Of a stretch of 64,000 nucleotides of DNA, positions 1 through 8,525 are shown piece after piece. Under the pieces are notes generated by a model. It was not told the origin of the DNA. It searched no databases and was given only the letters and a program-made list of their open reading frames with translations. Numbering within the stretch: position 1 is the first letter of the stretch; every line of letters starts with the position of its first letter. Origin of the DNA: Mycobacterium sp. SMC-8 (GTDB lineage Bacteria; Actinomycetota; Actinomycetes; Mycobacteriales; Mycobacteriaceae); assembly GCF_025263565.1 (NCBI RefSeq), contig NZ_CP079865.1, positions 2,480,001 through 2,544,000 of the forward strand. The letters run 5' to 3'. The translations under genes were made by a program, and so were the position numbers.

Positions 1-1612
1 TCTCGTTGGCCTGCTGGAGCGTGTTCTCCAGCACGGTCTGCTGGAAGTCGTTGTTCAGCAACTGGCCGGTGCCGCTCTGGCCCAGGGTGTAGGCCAGCGA
101 CGCATGCTTGATGGGTTTGCCGTCCGGGCGGGTGATCGTGGTGACCGAGGCTATTCCGTGCACGCGGACCAGCGCCTTGGCGATCTTGTCGATCACCAGG
201 AATTCGGCGGGGTTGCGCATGTCGTGATCGGATTCGACCATCACCAGGTCGGGGTTCATCTTGGCATCGGAGAAGTGCCGGTCAGCCGCGGCGTAGCCGA
301 CATTGGCGGGCACGTCATCAGGGAGATAGATGCGGTCGTTGTAGGTGGTGTGGTAGCCGGGTAGTGCGAGCAGCCCCACCAGGCACAGCACCATTCCCAT
401 CACGAGGATCGCTCCGGGCCAGCGCACTGTGGCCGCGCCGAGTCGCCGCCACCCTCGGGCACGGCCGTTGCCCTTGGGCTCCAACACTTTTCCGAAGCGG
501 GTGACGATCGAGATGAGCGCCGGCCCCAGGGTAAGCGCGGCGGCCACCACGATCGTCATGCCGATCGCGAGCGGGAAACCCATGCTCTGGAAGTACGGAA
601 GCCGGGTGAAGTGCAGGCACGCCGTGGCCCCGGCGATCGTCATGCCCGAGGCGAGTACCACGTGGGCGGTGCCGTGGAACATGTCGTAGTACGCCGATTC
701 CCGGTCCATACCCGACCGCCGGGCTTCCTGATAGCGCCCGATCAGGAAGATCGCGTAGTCGGTGGCCGCGGCGATCGCCAGCGTCACCACCATGCTGGTG
801 GCGAACGTGGTGAGTCCGAACGCCTCGTGGTACCCGAGGAAGGAGACGATGCCGCGGGCTGAGAACAATCCGACGAAGACCATCGTCATGGTGACGAGCA
901 TCGTGACGACCGACCGGTAGATGATCAGCAGCATCACGATGATGATCGCGATCGTCACGCCCTCAATGGTTTTCATGCTGGCGTCACCGACGATGTTCTG
1001 ATCGGTGGTGAGCGCCGCGGGACCCGTGACGTAGGCCTTGACCCCGTCTGGAGCCTGGTTCGATTCGACGATGTCACGCACCGCCCGAACCGATTCGTTG
1101 GCGAGCGCCTCGCCTTGGTCCCCGGCGATGTACACCTGGACGTAGGCGGCCTTGCCGTCGATGCTCTGCGCGCCGGCCGCGGTGAGCGTGTCACCCCAGA
1201 AATCCTGGACGTGCTGGACGTGGGTGGTGTCGGCGTCGAGTTCGCGGACGACCTCGTCGTAGAACGCATGCGCGTCCGGCCCGAGCGGCTGCTCGCCCTC
1301 CACCACGATCATCACCGAGCTGGAGGTGTCGTACTCCTGGAACTTCTCGCCGACGTGCTTGGTCGCGATCAGCGCAGGCGCGTCGTTGGGGCTCATCGAC
1401 ACCGCGCGCAGCTTGCCGACGTCTTCGAGCTGCGGCACGGCCGTGTTGAGGAACGCGACGATACCGATCCAGGCCAGGACGATCGGGATGGCGAAGGTGC
1501 GGATGAATCGCGGCAGCCGGGGCCGCGAGGTCGCCGCATGCCGCGTCGCCGGGATCGAGTCGGTGGGCGCGTCGTCCGGGCTGTCGCCGGTCCGCCTGCT
1601 GAGGAGAGTCAT
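1..1612 (-). CDS. mmpL: MmpL-family RND transporter, N-terminal 537 residues (runs off the window)
   Basis: Reading the minus strand from the ATG at 1612 gives an open frame to the window edge. It has a cytoplasmic N-terminus, a first membrane helix at about residues 37-55, a long periplasmic loop, and then a block of helices with the RND pattern, including [14 protein letters not shown], which is typical of MmpL proteins. The MmpL family exports lipids and siderophores across the mycobacterial inner membrane using proton motive force. The start overlaps the stop of mmpS (ATGA), so the two are translationally coupled and probably form one exporter. The C-terminal half lies outside the window. 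The sequence most resembles the MmpL4/MmpL5-type branch that pairs with MmpS, but the substrate cannot be assigned from sequence alone. Confidence 0.93.
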   Translation of the reverse strand, partial: MTLLSRRTGDSPDDAPTDSIPATRHAATSRPRLPRFIRTFAIPIVLAWIGIVAFLNTAVPQLEDVGKLRAVSMSPNDAPALIATKHVGEKFQEYDTSSSVMIVVEGEQPLGPDAHAFYDEVVRELDADTTHVQHVQDFWGDTLTAAGAQSIDGKAAYVQVYIAGDQGEALANESVRAVRDIVESNQAPDGVKAYVTGPAALTTDQNIVGDASMKTIEGVTIAIIIVMLLIIYRSVVTMLVTMTMVFVGLFSARGIVSFLGYHEAFGLTTFATSMVVTLAIAAATDYAIFLIGRYQEARRSGMDRESAYYDMFHGTAHVVLASGMTIAGATACLHFTRLPYFQSMGFPLAIGMTIVVAAALTLGPALISIVTRFGKVLEPKGNGRARGWRRLGAATVRWPGAILVMGMVLCLVGLLALPGYHTTYNDRIYLPDDVPANVGYAAADRHFSDAKMNPDLVMVESDHDMRNPAEFLVIDKIAKALVRVHGIASVTTITRPDGKPIKHASLAYTLGQSGTGQLLNNDFQQTVLENTLQQANE

Positions 1613-2034
1613 GCTGCCTTCACCAGGCAGTACGTCGCGGCGTTCAACCCGTCGGCCGTCCTTTCGTCTTTGATCTCGTCATCGACGATGACCCGGCAGC
1701 CGATGGTGTGGCCGTCGCCCTGGGCCATGATGTTCGGCATCACCGACGGCAGCGTGGTCTCCAGCGTCAGCGACCAGGGCAGAGGCACCTCACCGGTGCG
1801 CTGCGGCTTGCCGTCGAGGTCGACGTAGTTGATGGTCGCCGAGGAGCCGGACCCGAAGACCTCGTACGTGACGACCTTCGGGTTGAACGACTCTGCGGTG
1901 TCGGCGTCCACCGTGGTCACGATCGCGCCGTCAGATCCGAACACGGAGCGCAGTTGCGACACGGTCAGCACGCCGACCGCCACCGCGGCCACCACCAGCA
2001 TGGGCAGCCACACCCGTTTGACGACGGCGATCAC
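1609..2034 (-). CDS. mmpS: MmpS-family membrane accessory protein
   Basis: A 141-residue protein with one N-terminal membrane helix (about residues 7-27) followed by an extracytoplasmic beta-rich domain containing the family's VTYEVFGSG segment and a C-terminal cysteine. MmpS proteins are periplasmic adaptors of the cognate MmpL exporter. The start is GTG at 2034, because an in-frame TGA lies two codons upstream and no longer start is possible. The stop overlaps the mmpL start by ATGA. The gene is divergent from a TetR regulator about 285 bp away, the usual arrangement for MmpS/MmpL efflux loci under local repression. Confidence 0.93.
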   Translation of the reverse strand: MIAVVKRVWLPMLVVAAVAVGVLTVSQLRSVFGSDGAIVTTVDADTAESFNPKVVTYEVFGSGSSATINYVDLDGKPQRTGEVPLPWSLTLETTLPSVMPNIMAQGDGHTIGCRVIVDDEIKDERTADGLNAATYCLVKAA

Positions 2035-2319
2035 CGTTCAGTCCGGAGGTGAGTGAGGTTGCCGTGCAGCGTCTTCCGGGAAGTTTCTGCGCACGCGGAA
2101 GCGGCAGGCAAGGTCGTGCCTTTCGATGAGGGGCGCCGCGGGACATCAGACGGCACATGCGATCGTTAGGGAATCTAAGCCTGCAAGTGGATAGAGTCAA
2201 TCCGGTTATTGTGTTTTGGTAAGGCACATCACTAAATTGGGCCGGTGATTTGACAATTGCTGCTGGGGCGTGGGCAAGGGTGCCGAAGGCCGGCGGCTGC
2301 GGTCCGTAGACTCGCCGTC
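2035..2319. promoter_or_regulatory. Divergent control region between mmpS-mmpL and the TetR gene
   Basis: This 285-bp stretch has no gene. It contains an AT-richer core at about 2195-2260 and a small inverted repeat (ATCAC at 2228-2232 and GTGAT at 2245-2249), which could serve as an operator for the TetR protein. A TAGACT hexamer at 2307-2312 lies exactly 7 nt before the TetR ATG. The operator is a guess from symmetry; only the geometry is seen. Confidence 0.4.
2307..2312 (+). promoter_or_regulatory. Candidate -10 box for a leaderless TetR transcript
   Basis: TAGACT fits the mycobacterial TANNNT -10 consensus. It ends 7 nt upstream of the ATG at 2320, so transcription would start at or next to the A of the start codon. 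No purine-rich ribosome-binding site precedes this ATG, which fits a leaderless mRNA. Confidence 0.4.
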
Positions 2320-2991
2320 ATGAGTGCTGGGGATCCGCAGGCGTCGGGCCTGCGCAAGGATGCCGAGCGCAACCGGCGACGGATCATCGAAGCAGCCCGC
2401 GAGCTGTGTGCCACGCGCGGGCTGGAGGCCACGCTCAACGAGGTTGCCCACCACGCCGGTCTCGGTGTCGGCACGGTGTACCGGCGCTTCCCCACCAAGG
2501 AGGCGTTGTTCGAGGCCATCTTCGAGGACGGGATCGACCAACTCGTGGTGCTGGCCGAGTCCGCGCTGGAGGCCGAGGACTCGTGGGAGGGGTTGTCCAG
2601 CTTCGTCTGGCAGCTGAGCGAGATGACCGCGACCGACCGCGGCCTGCGCGAGATCGCGTTCAGTCGGGCGTCCTGCGGGGGGCGGGTGGACGCCGGCCGA
2701 ACCCGGCTGCACCCGCGGATTTCGAAACTCGTCGAGCGGGCCAAACGGGACGGATATCTGCGTCCCGAGGTGTCGGCGACGGATATGCCGCTGCTGGGCT
2801 TGATGGCAGGCGCAGTGAGCGAGTATTCGGCCGAGGTGTCGGCCGACCTGTGGCGACGTTACGTCGCGATCCTGTTGCAGGGCTTGCGATGTCACGCGGG
2901 GCAGGACCGGTTGCCGGTCGGCGCTTTGACTCAGGCCGAGTTGGAGGCCGCGATGAACCGCTGGCCGCCCACCGCTGCGGTGGAGCCGTAG
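2320..2991 (+). CDS. TetR/AcrR-family transcriptional regulator
   Basis: A 223-residue protein with a TetR N-terminal HTH (about residues 12-58: RRRIIEAARELCATRGLEAT, then HHAGLGVGTVYRRFPTKEAL) and an all-helical ligand-binding C-terminal domain. TetR proteins are dimeric repressors released by small ligands. The gene is divergent from mmpS-mmpL, so it probably represses that exporter and itself. The ATG at 2320 was preferred over an upstream in-frame start at 2257 because it sits directly before the conserved domain and has a leaderless-type -10 box in front. No ribosome-binding site was seen. Confidence 0.9.
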   Translation: MSAGDPQASGLRKDAERNRRRIIEAARELCATRGLEATLNEVAHHAGLGVGTVYRRFPTKEALFEAIFEDGIDQLVVLAESALEAEDSWEGLSSFVWQLSEMTATDRGLREIAFSRASCGGRVDAGRTRLHPRISKLVERAKRDGYLRPEVSATDMPLLGLMAGAVSEYSAEVSADLWRRYVAILLQGLRCHAGQDRLPVGALTQAELEAAMNRWPPTAAVEP

Positions 2992-3114
2992 TCGCCGGGC
3001 CCTCGGTGCCGCCCGTGCTGGTCCGGCAACCGGTATGGCGGTATCTGGGAAACAAAGACCCCCGCGCCAAATGTTGCGCCGAACCCCTCCGAAGCTGAGG
3101 GAGAATCAACCCTT

Positions 3115-4485
3115 GTGCTGCCTTCCCGCTCAACGCTGCAAAGCTGGGACCCGGACGCGTTGAGCGCGAGCGGGGGCGCGGTCGATTCCAGCGGCACATC
3201 GGTTGGCGCGGCGGTATCCGGCATCGACGACGCGGTCAATCGGCTTCCCGAGGTCAAAGGATGGTCGGGAGAGGCACATGACGCGGCGACCGGGATGTTC
3301 GGCCGCGCCGACATCAAGGCACAGCAATTCACCGACTACGCGAAAGCAGTGGCGGCAGCACTGAAAAACGGCGCCAACACGATCGGCGGTGCCCGGGCGG
3401 CGCTGCTGGCCAAGGCTGACCAGGTAGATGCCGGCCCGCTCAACGTCACCGACCAGTGGGTCGTGCTCATCGACCCGATGATGACGTCGGAAGAGGAGAT
3501 GGCGAAACTGCAGGCCCTGGCGATGCAGGAACAAGGAGAGATCAACACGATGCTCGGCGCGGTGGGAGACGCCGACAACGCGACCGCCGACGCGATCATC
3601 GCGGCGGGCAAGGAGGCCGGTTTCGTGGAGCCCGGTCCGCCGGCCGATCTCGGGGGCCTGCTGCTGCCGACAGCGCAGCGCCCGCCCGACCAGGTGCCCG
3701 ATCCGCGCAATCCCCTCGGATTGGCAGGTCAGGAGGCGATCCGCGCGGCCGATCAGCAGCAGCACATCCGCGAGGTCGTTTACTCGACGAACCGGTACGG
3801 CGAGGAGGTGACGACGGTGATCAAACAGGACGGAAGCAAGGCGATCACCACGCGGATGGATCCGTTCGAGTGGCCGAGTAAACAGAACTTCTTCCAGATG
3901 GAGGAGTTCGACAAGAACGGTGACTTCATCGCCAGGACGAGTTCCTGGCACGACCTGGGCAACGACTGCGACTACACCACCATCGCCTACGCGGACGGTT
4001 CGCATCTGACGATGTCGATGGATCCGACGGGCTACCGGACGGCCGGTTTCACGACGCCGGACGGACGGCACAGCGCCGTGCCGGTCGAGCTGATCGACAA
4101 CCTTTCCATGGCGACCACAACAGGCATGGGCGGCCTGGAGAAGCACATCGCCCGCGGCGGTTCGCTGCCGATACTCACCGCCGAGTCGGTCGACAACATC
4201 GGCAAGGCGATGAAGTTCGGCGGGCCGGCGCTGAGCGCGGCGACCACCGTGTTCGACATGGTGATGGCGGAGTCGGGGAAAGACCGCTGCATCGCGCTTG
4301 TCGCCGGTGTCGCCGGCGGAAGCGGGGGCTGGGCTATGGCCGAAGCCGGGGCTGCTATCGGCGTGCTCGGCGGTCCCCTCGCGCCGTTGACCGTCCCGCT
4401 CGGGGCAGTCGTGCTCGGTGGCTTCGGTGCCGCCGGAGGCATGGAAATGGGCAAGTTCATCGGTGAGGTCGTATGTCCGTACTAG
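3115..4485 (+). CDS. WXG-motif secreted-type protein with glycine-zipper C-terminus
   Basis: A 456-residue protein beginning at GTG 3115 with a purine-rich ribosome-binding site (GAGGGAGAA) upstream. Residues 1-110 are helical and contain a WSG motif at residues 50-52, the WXG turn typical of ESX/type VII-associated proteins. A proline-rich linker follows (about 170-200), then a beta-strand-rich middle (about 215-330) and a Gly/Ala-rich hydrophobic tail (about 395-450) like a glycine zipper. Its stop overlaps the next gene, a four-helix membrane protein, by 13 nt. The layout (WXG leader, variable middle, membrane-active tail, overlapping membrane partner) resembles type VII polymorphic toxin/immunity pairs. 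This is inference; no catalytic motif was recognised. Confidence 0.75.
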   Translation: MLPSRSTLQSWDPDALSASGGAVDSSGTSVGAAVSGIDDAVNRLPEVKGWSGEAHDAATGMFGRADIKAQQFTDYAKAVAAALKNGANTIGGARAALLAKADQVDAGPLNVTDQWVVLIDPMMTSEEEMAKLQALAMQEQGEINTMLGAVGDADNATADAIIAAGKEAGFVEPGPPADLGGLLLPTAQRPPDQVPDPRNPLGLAGQEAIRAADQQQHIREVVYSTNRYGEEVTTVIKQDGSKAITTRMDPFEWPSKQNFFQMEEFDKNGDFIARTSSWHDLGNDCDYTTIAYADGSHLTMSMDPTGYRTAGFTTPDGRHSAVPVELIDNLSMATTTGMGGLEKHIARGGSLPILTAESVDNIGKAMKFGGPALSAATTVFDMVMAESGKDRCIALVAGVAGGSGGWAMAEAGAAIGVLGGPLAPLTVPLGAVVLGGFGAAGGMEMGKFIGEVVCPY

Positions 4486-5249
4486 AACTGCCGGAGCCCG
4501 TGGAATGGCGGCGTGGCAGCAGGTTTGCCGTCGTCGCGATCTCGGCGTGCATCGGCTTCGCTTTTGCTTACCTTGGTCTCGGAGTGACAGCTTCAACACG
4601 AGGTAGCTATCTCACGTTGGCGGTCACACTAGGTTTCTTCGCCTTTCTGATCCTGTTCGCTTCCGCGATCCTGCTGGTGATTTTGCGACGAACTACACTG
4701 CGTACAGCCAGTAAGGCAACAGGATTCACCGTATTGCTGGACCGACGTACCAGCAATCTGATAGTCACTGGTGTAGTGGCGGCCGTACCAAGTCTGCTGA
4801 TCTTCGTGGTGGCTGCGCCGGTGGGTGCAATCGAGTTCGCGGAAACACGAGCTTTGCGCACGGTGTGGGTGGGGGCCGCAGCGGCGGTGTTGTGCACGAT
4901 GGTCTGGGGATTGATCACAGCTTGGCGTCGACGCGGATTCGGCCATCTCACGTTGACTCCGGCAGTGATCGAGAACTCCGACATCCGTTCAGTGCGAATC
5001 TTCGAATGGGACAACGTCGTTGACGTTACCGCTCACGCGGAGTCGCGGCGAGCACCTCGTGCGGTCGTACTTCGATTACGCGACGGCGGCGAAGAGATCA
5101 TTGGCATGGCTGACCTCTACGTGCCCGGCGGTGCCGGACTCTATTGGCTGGTGCGCCATTACTGGAAACATCCCGAGGACCGCAGTGAGTTGGTCGACGG
5201 TCGCGCTCCGAAACGGTTGGCCGAGGGCAGGTTCGACCTGTCCGCCTGA
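4473..5249 (+). CDS. Membrane protein with C-terminal PH-like domain, partner of the WXG protein
   Basis: A 258-residue protein with about four membrane helices (roughly residues 17-38, 47-70, 95-117 and 130-150) followed by a soluble, beta-rich C-terminal part that could be PH-like. The start ATG at 4473 lies inside the last codons of the upstream WXG-motif gene, so the two are translationally coupled. No enzyme motif was seen. In this context it may be a cognate membrane partner or immunity protein, but it could equally be an unrelated structural membrane protein. Confidence 0.75.
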   Translation: MSVLELPEPVEWRRGSRFAVVAISACIGFAFAYLGLGVTASTRGSYLTLAVTLGFFAFLILFASAILLVILRRTTLRTASKATGFTVLLDRRTSNLIVTGVVAAVPSLLIFVVAAPVGAIEFAETRALRTVWVGAAAAVLCTMVWGLITAWRRRGFGHLTLTPAVIENSDIRSVRIFEWDNVVDVTAHAESRRAPRAVVLRLRDGGEEIIGMADLYVPGGAGLYWLVRHYWKHPEDRSELVDGRAPKRLAEGRFDLSA

Positions 5250-5254
5250 TCGCC

Positions 5255-5306
5255 GAGATCGCCTTGGCGGAGGTTTACCACCAACCGCGGCCCTCACCGC
5301 GATCTC
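5255..5306. repeat. Inverted repeat between convergent genes (GAGATCGC...GCGATCTC)
   Basis: Perfect 8-bp arms at 5255-5262 and 5299-5306 flank a 36-nt spacer, located exactly between the convergent membrane-protein and universal-stress-protein genes. Similar CCGAGATCGC arms occur at 6962-7022 and 10040-10104. It probably acts as a bidirectional terminator or dispersed palindromic repeat. Confidence 0.5.
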
Positions 5307-5320
5307 AATGAGGGGGGTGG

Positions 5321-5827
5321 TTATGCCTGGCGGGTGCCCCGCGGTTCGGGTACGACGAGCACCGGCCGGCCGTGGCGGTGGGTCAGCTGGCGCGACACCG
5401 ATTCCCCGGCGAGAGATTCGAGGAAGGAGTGCATGCCGCCGCGCTGCGCGCCGACGACGATCATCAGCGCGTCGGTGGATTCGGCAAGCTCGGCGAGGGC
5501 ATCGCTGGGCCGTCCCCGGGTGTCGTGGTACGTCCACGTCGTATCCATCCCGTCGAGCAGGCTGCGAGCGGTGGTCTCGACATCGGCGAGCCGCTGATCG
5601 AGCTGCTCCTCCCAATCGCAGGCGTCCGGATCGACGGGGAGATCTTCGGCGTCGGCCACATGCACCACGTGCAGATGGGCACCAAGGCGGGTCGCAAGGT
5701 CGACCGCGCACCGCAACGCCGAAGAACTCGTCGGCTGCAGGTCCCAACCCAGCACCAGCTGCGGCGAGTTCGTCGGGCGCTGCCCGGAGGTGACGTCGCC
5801 GGTCACTCCGCCTCCTTCATCGGTCAT
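5321..5827 (-). CDS. Universal stress protein (UspA family)
   Basis: A 168-residue single Usp domain: LVLGWDLQPTSSSALRCAVD at the start, an alternating beta/alpha core, and a C-terminal GAQRGG...GES...RPVLVVP segment corresponding to the G-rich nucleotide-binding loop of ATP-binding Usp proteins. The ATG at 5827 overlaps the crcB1 stop (ATGA), making it the third gene of a crcB2-crcB1-usp operon. A longer frame upstream is a shadow of crcB1. Its presence behind a fluoride riboswitch suggests a role in the fluoride or acid stress response; that role is inferred. Confidence 0.9.
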   Translation of the reverse strand: MTDEGGGVTGDVTSGQRPTNSPQLVLGWDLQPTSSSALRCAVDLATRLGAHLHVVHVADAEDLPVDPDACDWEEQLDQRLADVETTARSLLDGMDTTWTYHDTRGRPSDALAELAESTDALMIVVGAQRGGMHSFLESLAGESVSRQLTHRHGRPVLVVPEPRGTRQA

Positions 5828-6192
5828 AGTGCCCACACCAGGCCCAGGCCGGCCAGGCACGCCAGCACCGAGGCGAGCAGCGAGCCGAATGCGTTCATCA
5901 GGGCGCGCCAGCGCGCCTGCTGCTGGACCAGTCGAACCGTCTCGAAGCTCGCTGTGCTGAACGTCGTGTAGCCCCCGCAGAAGCCGGTGCCGATCACGGT
6001 CTGCCACGCCGCGGGCTGCCCGTGGAACAGCACGGCCGCGGCCAGCACGCCGAGCAGAAACGACCCCGAGACGTTGATCCCGAAGGTGGCCCACGGGAAC
6101 GGGGTGGGCCACCGGCGTTTGACGGCGGCATCGAGGACGAACCGGGTCACCGCGCCGAGCGCACCGAAGAGCAGGGTGAGCGCCGCAATCAT
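5824..6192 (-). CDS. crcB1: CrcB/Fluc fluoride channel subunit 1
   Basis: A 122-residue protein with four membrane helices and the Fluc signatures: GALGAVTRF near the N-terminus, WATFGINVSGSFLLG (residues 34-48, with the conserved Asn) and GFCGGYTTFSTASFE (residues 70-84, the Phe-box/TTFSTF region). Fluc proteins export fluoride as dual-topology or paired dimers. It overlaps crcB2 (start) and the Usp gene (stop) by ATGA at each junction. Paired crcB genes usually encode opposite-orientation halves of a heterodimer. Confidence 0.95.
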   Translation of the reverse strand: MIAALTLLFGALGAVTRFVLDAAVKRRWPTPFPWATFGINVSGSFLLGVLAAAVLFHGQPAAWQTVIGTGFCGGYTTFSTASFETVRLVQQQARWRALMNAFGSLLASVLACLAGLGLVWAL

Positions 6193-6731
6193 GCCGCTGC
6201 CCTCCGTCGATGGACCTCCGCGGCTGTCACGATGCCGAGCCAGGCCATCAGGGTTCCGATGATGACGCTGGCCACCCCGTAGGAGACCGCCGTGACGAGT
6301 TGATGGTGCGTTGCCGACATCGATACCTCCAACGACAACGTGCTGTAGGTGGTGAAGGCCCCGCACCCGCCCGTGCCGGCGAACAGTCGGGCGCGGCGGC
6401 GCCAGCCGGCGTCCTCGCCGGCGCGGGCCAGACCCTCCAGCAGGGCGCCCAACAGGAACGCGCCGACGAGATTGACCAGGAACGTTCCCCACGGCCAGTG
6501 CGCCGGGTCGTGAGGCAACAACTTCTCCACCCAGTACCGGAGGCCGGTGCCGATGATCCCGCCGCCGAACACCCACAGCAGAGCAATCGGTTGCAGATGC
6601 AACGGCCTGGGCGCGGGTGCACCCGCAATGGGCGGCGCGGCAACATCCGTGTCGGGTGCATCAGGGTCGGTCGGCAGTTCCGCGTGCGAATCCGGTCGCC
6701 GATTCTCGGGACCGGCCGGCGGCGGGTTCAT
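6189..6731 (-). CDS. crcB2: CrcB/Fluc fluoride channel subunit 2
   Basis: A 180-residue protein with a proline-rich cytoplasmic N-terminal extension (about residues 1-45) and a four-helix Fluc core. The core shows GTGLRYW, WPWGTFLVNLVGAFLLGAL and GGCGAFTTYSTLSLE, matching the conserved pore segments. The ATG at 6731 is chosen because the upstream extension enters riboswitch-leader sequence. It is the first gene of the operon, and its stop overlaps crcB1 by ATGA. The extension is longer than in most Fluc proteins and its role is unknown. Confidence 0.93.
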   Translation of the reverse strand: MNPPPAGPENRRPDSHAELPTDPDAPDTDVAAPPIAGAPAPRPLHLQPIALLWVFGGGIIGTGLRYWVEKLLPHDPAHWPWGTFLVNLVGAFLLGALLEGLARAGEDAGWRRRARLFAGTGGCGAFTTYSTLSLEVSMSATHHQLVTAVSYGVASVIIGTLMAWLGIVTAAEVHRRRAAA

Positions 6732-6836
6732 CGACGCGTTCCCACGGCGTGACGCTGCTGAGGAATGTCGGCGGCGGTAGCCGAGCGGATGGATGGCGGA
6801 ACGACGGACACGGGCAGCTCCCAACGATCAAATCGA

Positions 6837-6901
6837 TTGGTAGGAACTATCAGCCCGCGGGCGGTTCGAGCGTCGTTCGCTCCGGCGAGATCCATCACCG
6901 T
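6837..6901 (-). ncRNA. Fluoride riboswitch (crcB motif)
   Basis: On the minus strand, 105 bp upstream of crcB2, the sequence shows the crcB-motif hallmarks in order: GGTGATGG (6892-6899), a short loop and CTCGCC, then AACCGCC, a small GC hairpin, and GGCTGATAGTTCCTACC ending near 6839. These elements form the fluoride-binding pseudoknot in known members. The aptamer directly precedes two fluoride exporters, so the biological fit is complete. The expression platform between 6732 and 6836 has no strong poly-U terminator, so control by masking the ribosome-binding site is more likely. Confidence 0.88.
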
Positions 6902-6909
6902 ACGACTGC

Positions 6910-6915
6910 ACCATA
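6910..6915 (-). promoter_or_regulatory. Candidate -10 box of the crcB operon
   Basis: TATGGT on the minus strand fits TANNNT. Transcription would start about 7 nt downstream (near 6903), just before the first conserved base of the fluoride aptamer. No clear -35 box is seen. Confidence 0.4.
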
Positions 6916-6961
6916 CCGAGCGCGATGAGGCCGGGTCATTGCGGATTGGGGCCATCCGGTC

Positions 6962-7022
6962 GCCGAGATCGCGTCCGCTGTGGTGTTCTCACGCGGTTTT
7001 CCGCGCTGCATGCAATTTCGGC
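6962..7022. repeat. Palindromic repeat with GCCGAGATCGC-type arms
   Basis: Arms GCCGAGATCGC (6962-6972) and GCAATTTCGGC (7012-7022) pair with two mismatches. The spacer contains its own hairpin, CGCGG-TTTT-CCGCG (6992-7005). The unit lies between the divergent crcB operon and the WS/DGAT gene. It shares arm sequence with 5255-5306 and 10040-10104. Confidence 0.5.
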
Positions 7023-7043
7023 AAAGCAGGAGAGGGCGTCCGG

Positions 7044-7059
7044 TTTGATCCAGATCACA
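7044..7059 (+). promoter_or_regulatory. CRP/FNR-like binding site upstream of WS/DGAT
   Basis: TTTGATCCAGATCACA matches the mycobacterial Crp consensus TGTGANNTAGNTCACA at all but two defined positions. The site ends 10 bp before the GTG at 7070. A position this close to the start would favour repression, unless the promoter is further downstream. Confidence 0.45.
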
Positions 7060-7069
7060 GTCTGGGTAC

Positions 7070-8449
7070 GTGACGGGAATGGAACGGCTGAGTGGCCTTG
7101 ATGCGGGTCTTCTGTACAGCGAATCAGCCACCGTGCCGCTGCACGTGTGCGCGGTGGTCGAATTGGACACCTCGACGGTGCCGGGCGGCTACAGCTTCGC
7201 GCGTTTCCGCGACGAGCTGGCCAAGCGCATCCCCGCCGTTCCGGAGTTCCGGGCCAAGCTCGCCGACAGCGACCTGAACCTCGACCATCCGGTGTGGGTG
7301 GAGGACAAGGACTTTGACCTGTCCCGCCACCTGAGCCGCATCGCGTTGCCCTCGCCTGGAGGGCGGGAGGAGCTCGCCGAGGTCTGCGGCCACATCGCGT
7401 CGGTTCAGCTGGACCGCAGCAAACCGCTGTGGGAGATGTGGGTCATCGAGGGCGGCGCCCAGCCCGACACCCTGGCGCTGATGATCAAGGTGCATCACGC
7501 CGCGGTCGACGGCGTGTCGGCGGCCAATCTGCTCAACCAGCTGCTCGACGTCGAGCCCGATGCGCCGCCGCCTGACCCGGTCGACGGGCCCGGGAACCCC
7601 TCGCCGCTGGCGATCACCGTCGACGGGCTGGTCCGCTTCGTCACCCGCCCGCTGCAGTTCGCCCGGGTGCTCCCGGAAACTGCCGCGATGCTCGCCAAGA
7701 CCGTCAACCGTGCGGTCACCGGAAATGCGATGGCCGCGCCGTTCACCGCGCCGACCACGCGGTTCAACGACCGGATCACCTCCGAGCGCACCATCGCGCT
7801 CGTCCAGCTCGACCTCAACGACGTCAAGAAGGTGAAGAACCACTTCGGCATCAAGGTCAACGACGTCGTGATGGCGTTGTGTGCCGGCGCGTTGCGCGGC
7901 TTCCTGGCCGACCGCGGCGAACTCCCCGCCAAGCCGCTGATCGCCGTCGTCCCGGCATCGGTGCACGGCCAGTCCGACCGGCCGGGCCGCAACCAGCTCT
8001 CGGGCATGTTCTGCAACCTGCACACCGATATCGACGACCCGGTCGACCGCGTGCAGGCGATCGCCGAATCGAACCTGAAGGCCAAGGAGCACAGCGGCTC
8101 GCTGGGCCCCACCCTGTTCGTCGACCTGGCGCAGAGCATCTCCCGCGCCGGCTACGCGTGGCTGCTGGGGCTGCTGTCGCGCACCCCGTTGACCAAGACC
8201 GCGATCCACAACGCCGTGATCTCCAACGTCGCCGGACCGCCGGACACCCTGTACAGCTGCGGTGCGCGCGTCACCGCGCTGTATCCGCTCGGCCCGATCC
8301 TTCACGGCTCCGGGCTCAACATCACGGTGATGTCGCTGGCCGACAAGCTCGACGTCGGCATCATCTCGTGCCCGAAACTGGTCGACGACCTGTGGGACCT
8401 CGCCGACCGGTTCGACGCCGAGCTGAAGGAGCTGCTCAGCTGCTGTTGA
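7070..8449 (+). CDS. Wax ester synthase/diacylglycerol acyltransferase (WS/DGAT)
   Basis: A 459-residue protein of the WS/DGAT (Tgs) family, which esterifies diacylglycerol or long-chain alcohols with acyl-CoA to make storage lipids. It begins with ERLSGLDAGLLYSE, the usual family N-terminus, carries the catalytic HHxxxDG motif as HHAAVDG (about residues 143-149), and has the C-terminal NVAGPP and GSGLNITVMS segments. The GTG at 7070 and the ATG at 7079 are both plausible starts; family members usually begin MERLSG, which favours 7079. A CRP-like site lies just upstream. The length is typical. Confidence 0.93.
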   Translation: MTGMERLSGLDAGLLYSESATVPLHVCAVVELDTSTVPGGYSFARFRDELAKRIPAVPEFRAKLADSDLNLDHPVWVEDKDFDLSRHLSRIALPSPGGREELAEVCGHIASVQLDRSKPLWEMWVIEGGAQPDTLALMIKVHHAAVDGVSAANLLNQLLDVEPDAPPPDPVDGPGNPSPLAITVDGLVRFVTRPLQFARVLPETAAMLAKTVNRAVTGNAMAAPFTAPTTRFNDRITSERTIALVQLDLNDVKKVKNHFGIKVNDVVMALCAGALRGFLADRGELPAKPLIAVVPASVHGQSDRPGRNQLSGMFCNLHTDIDDPVDRVQAIAESNLKAKEHSGSLGPTLFVDLAQSISRAGYAWLLGLLSRTPLTKTAIHNAVISNVAGPPDTLYSCGARVTALYPLGPILHGSGLNITVMSLADKLDVGIISCPKLVDDLWDLADRFDAELKELLSCC

Positions 8450-8525
8450 CCCCCCCGCCCGATTAGGCGGCGCCGCGATGGGGAAGCCTATTCGGCGCTG
8501 TCGGTCGATGACGGAAGGATTGCAT

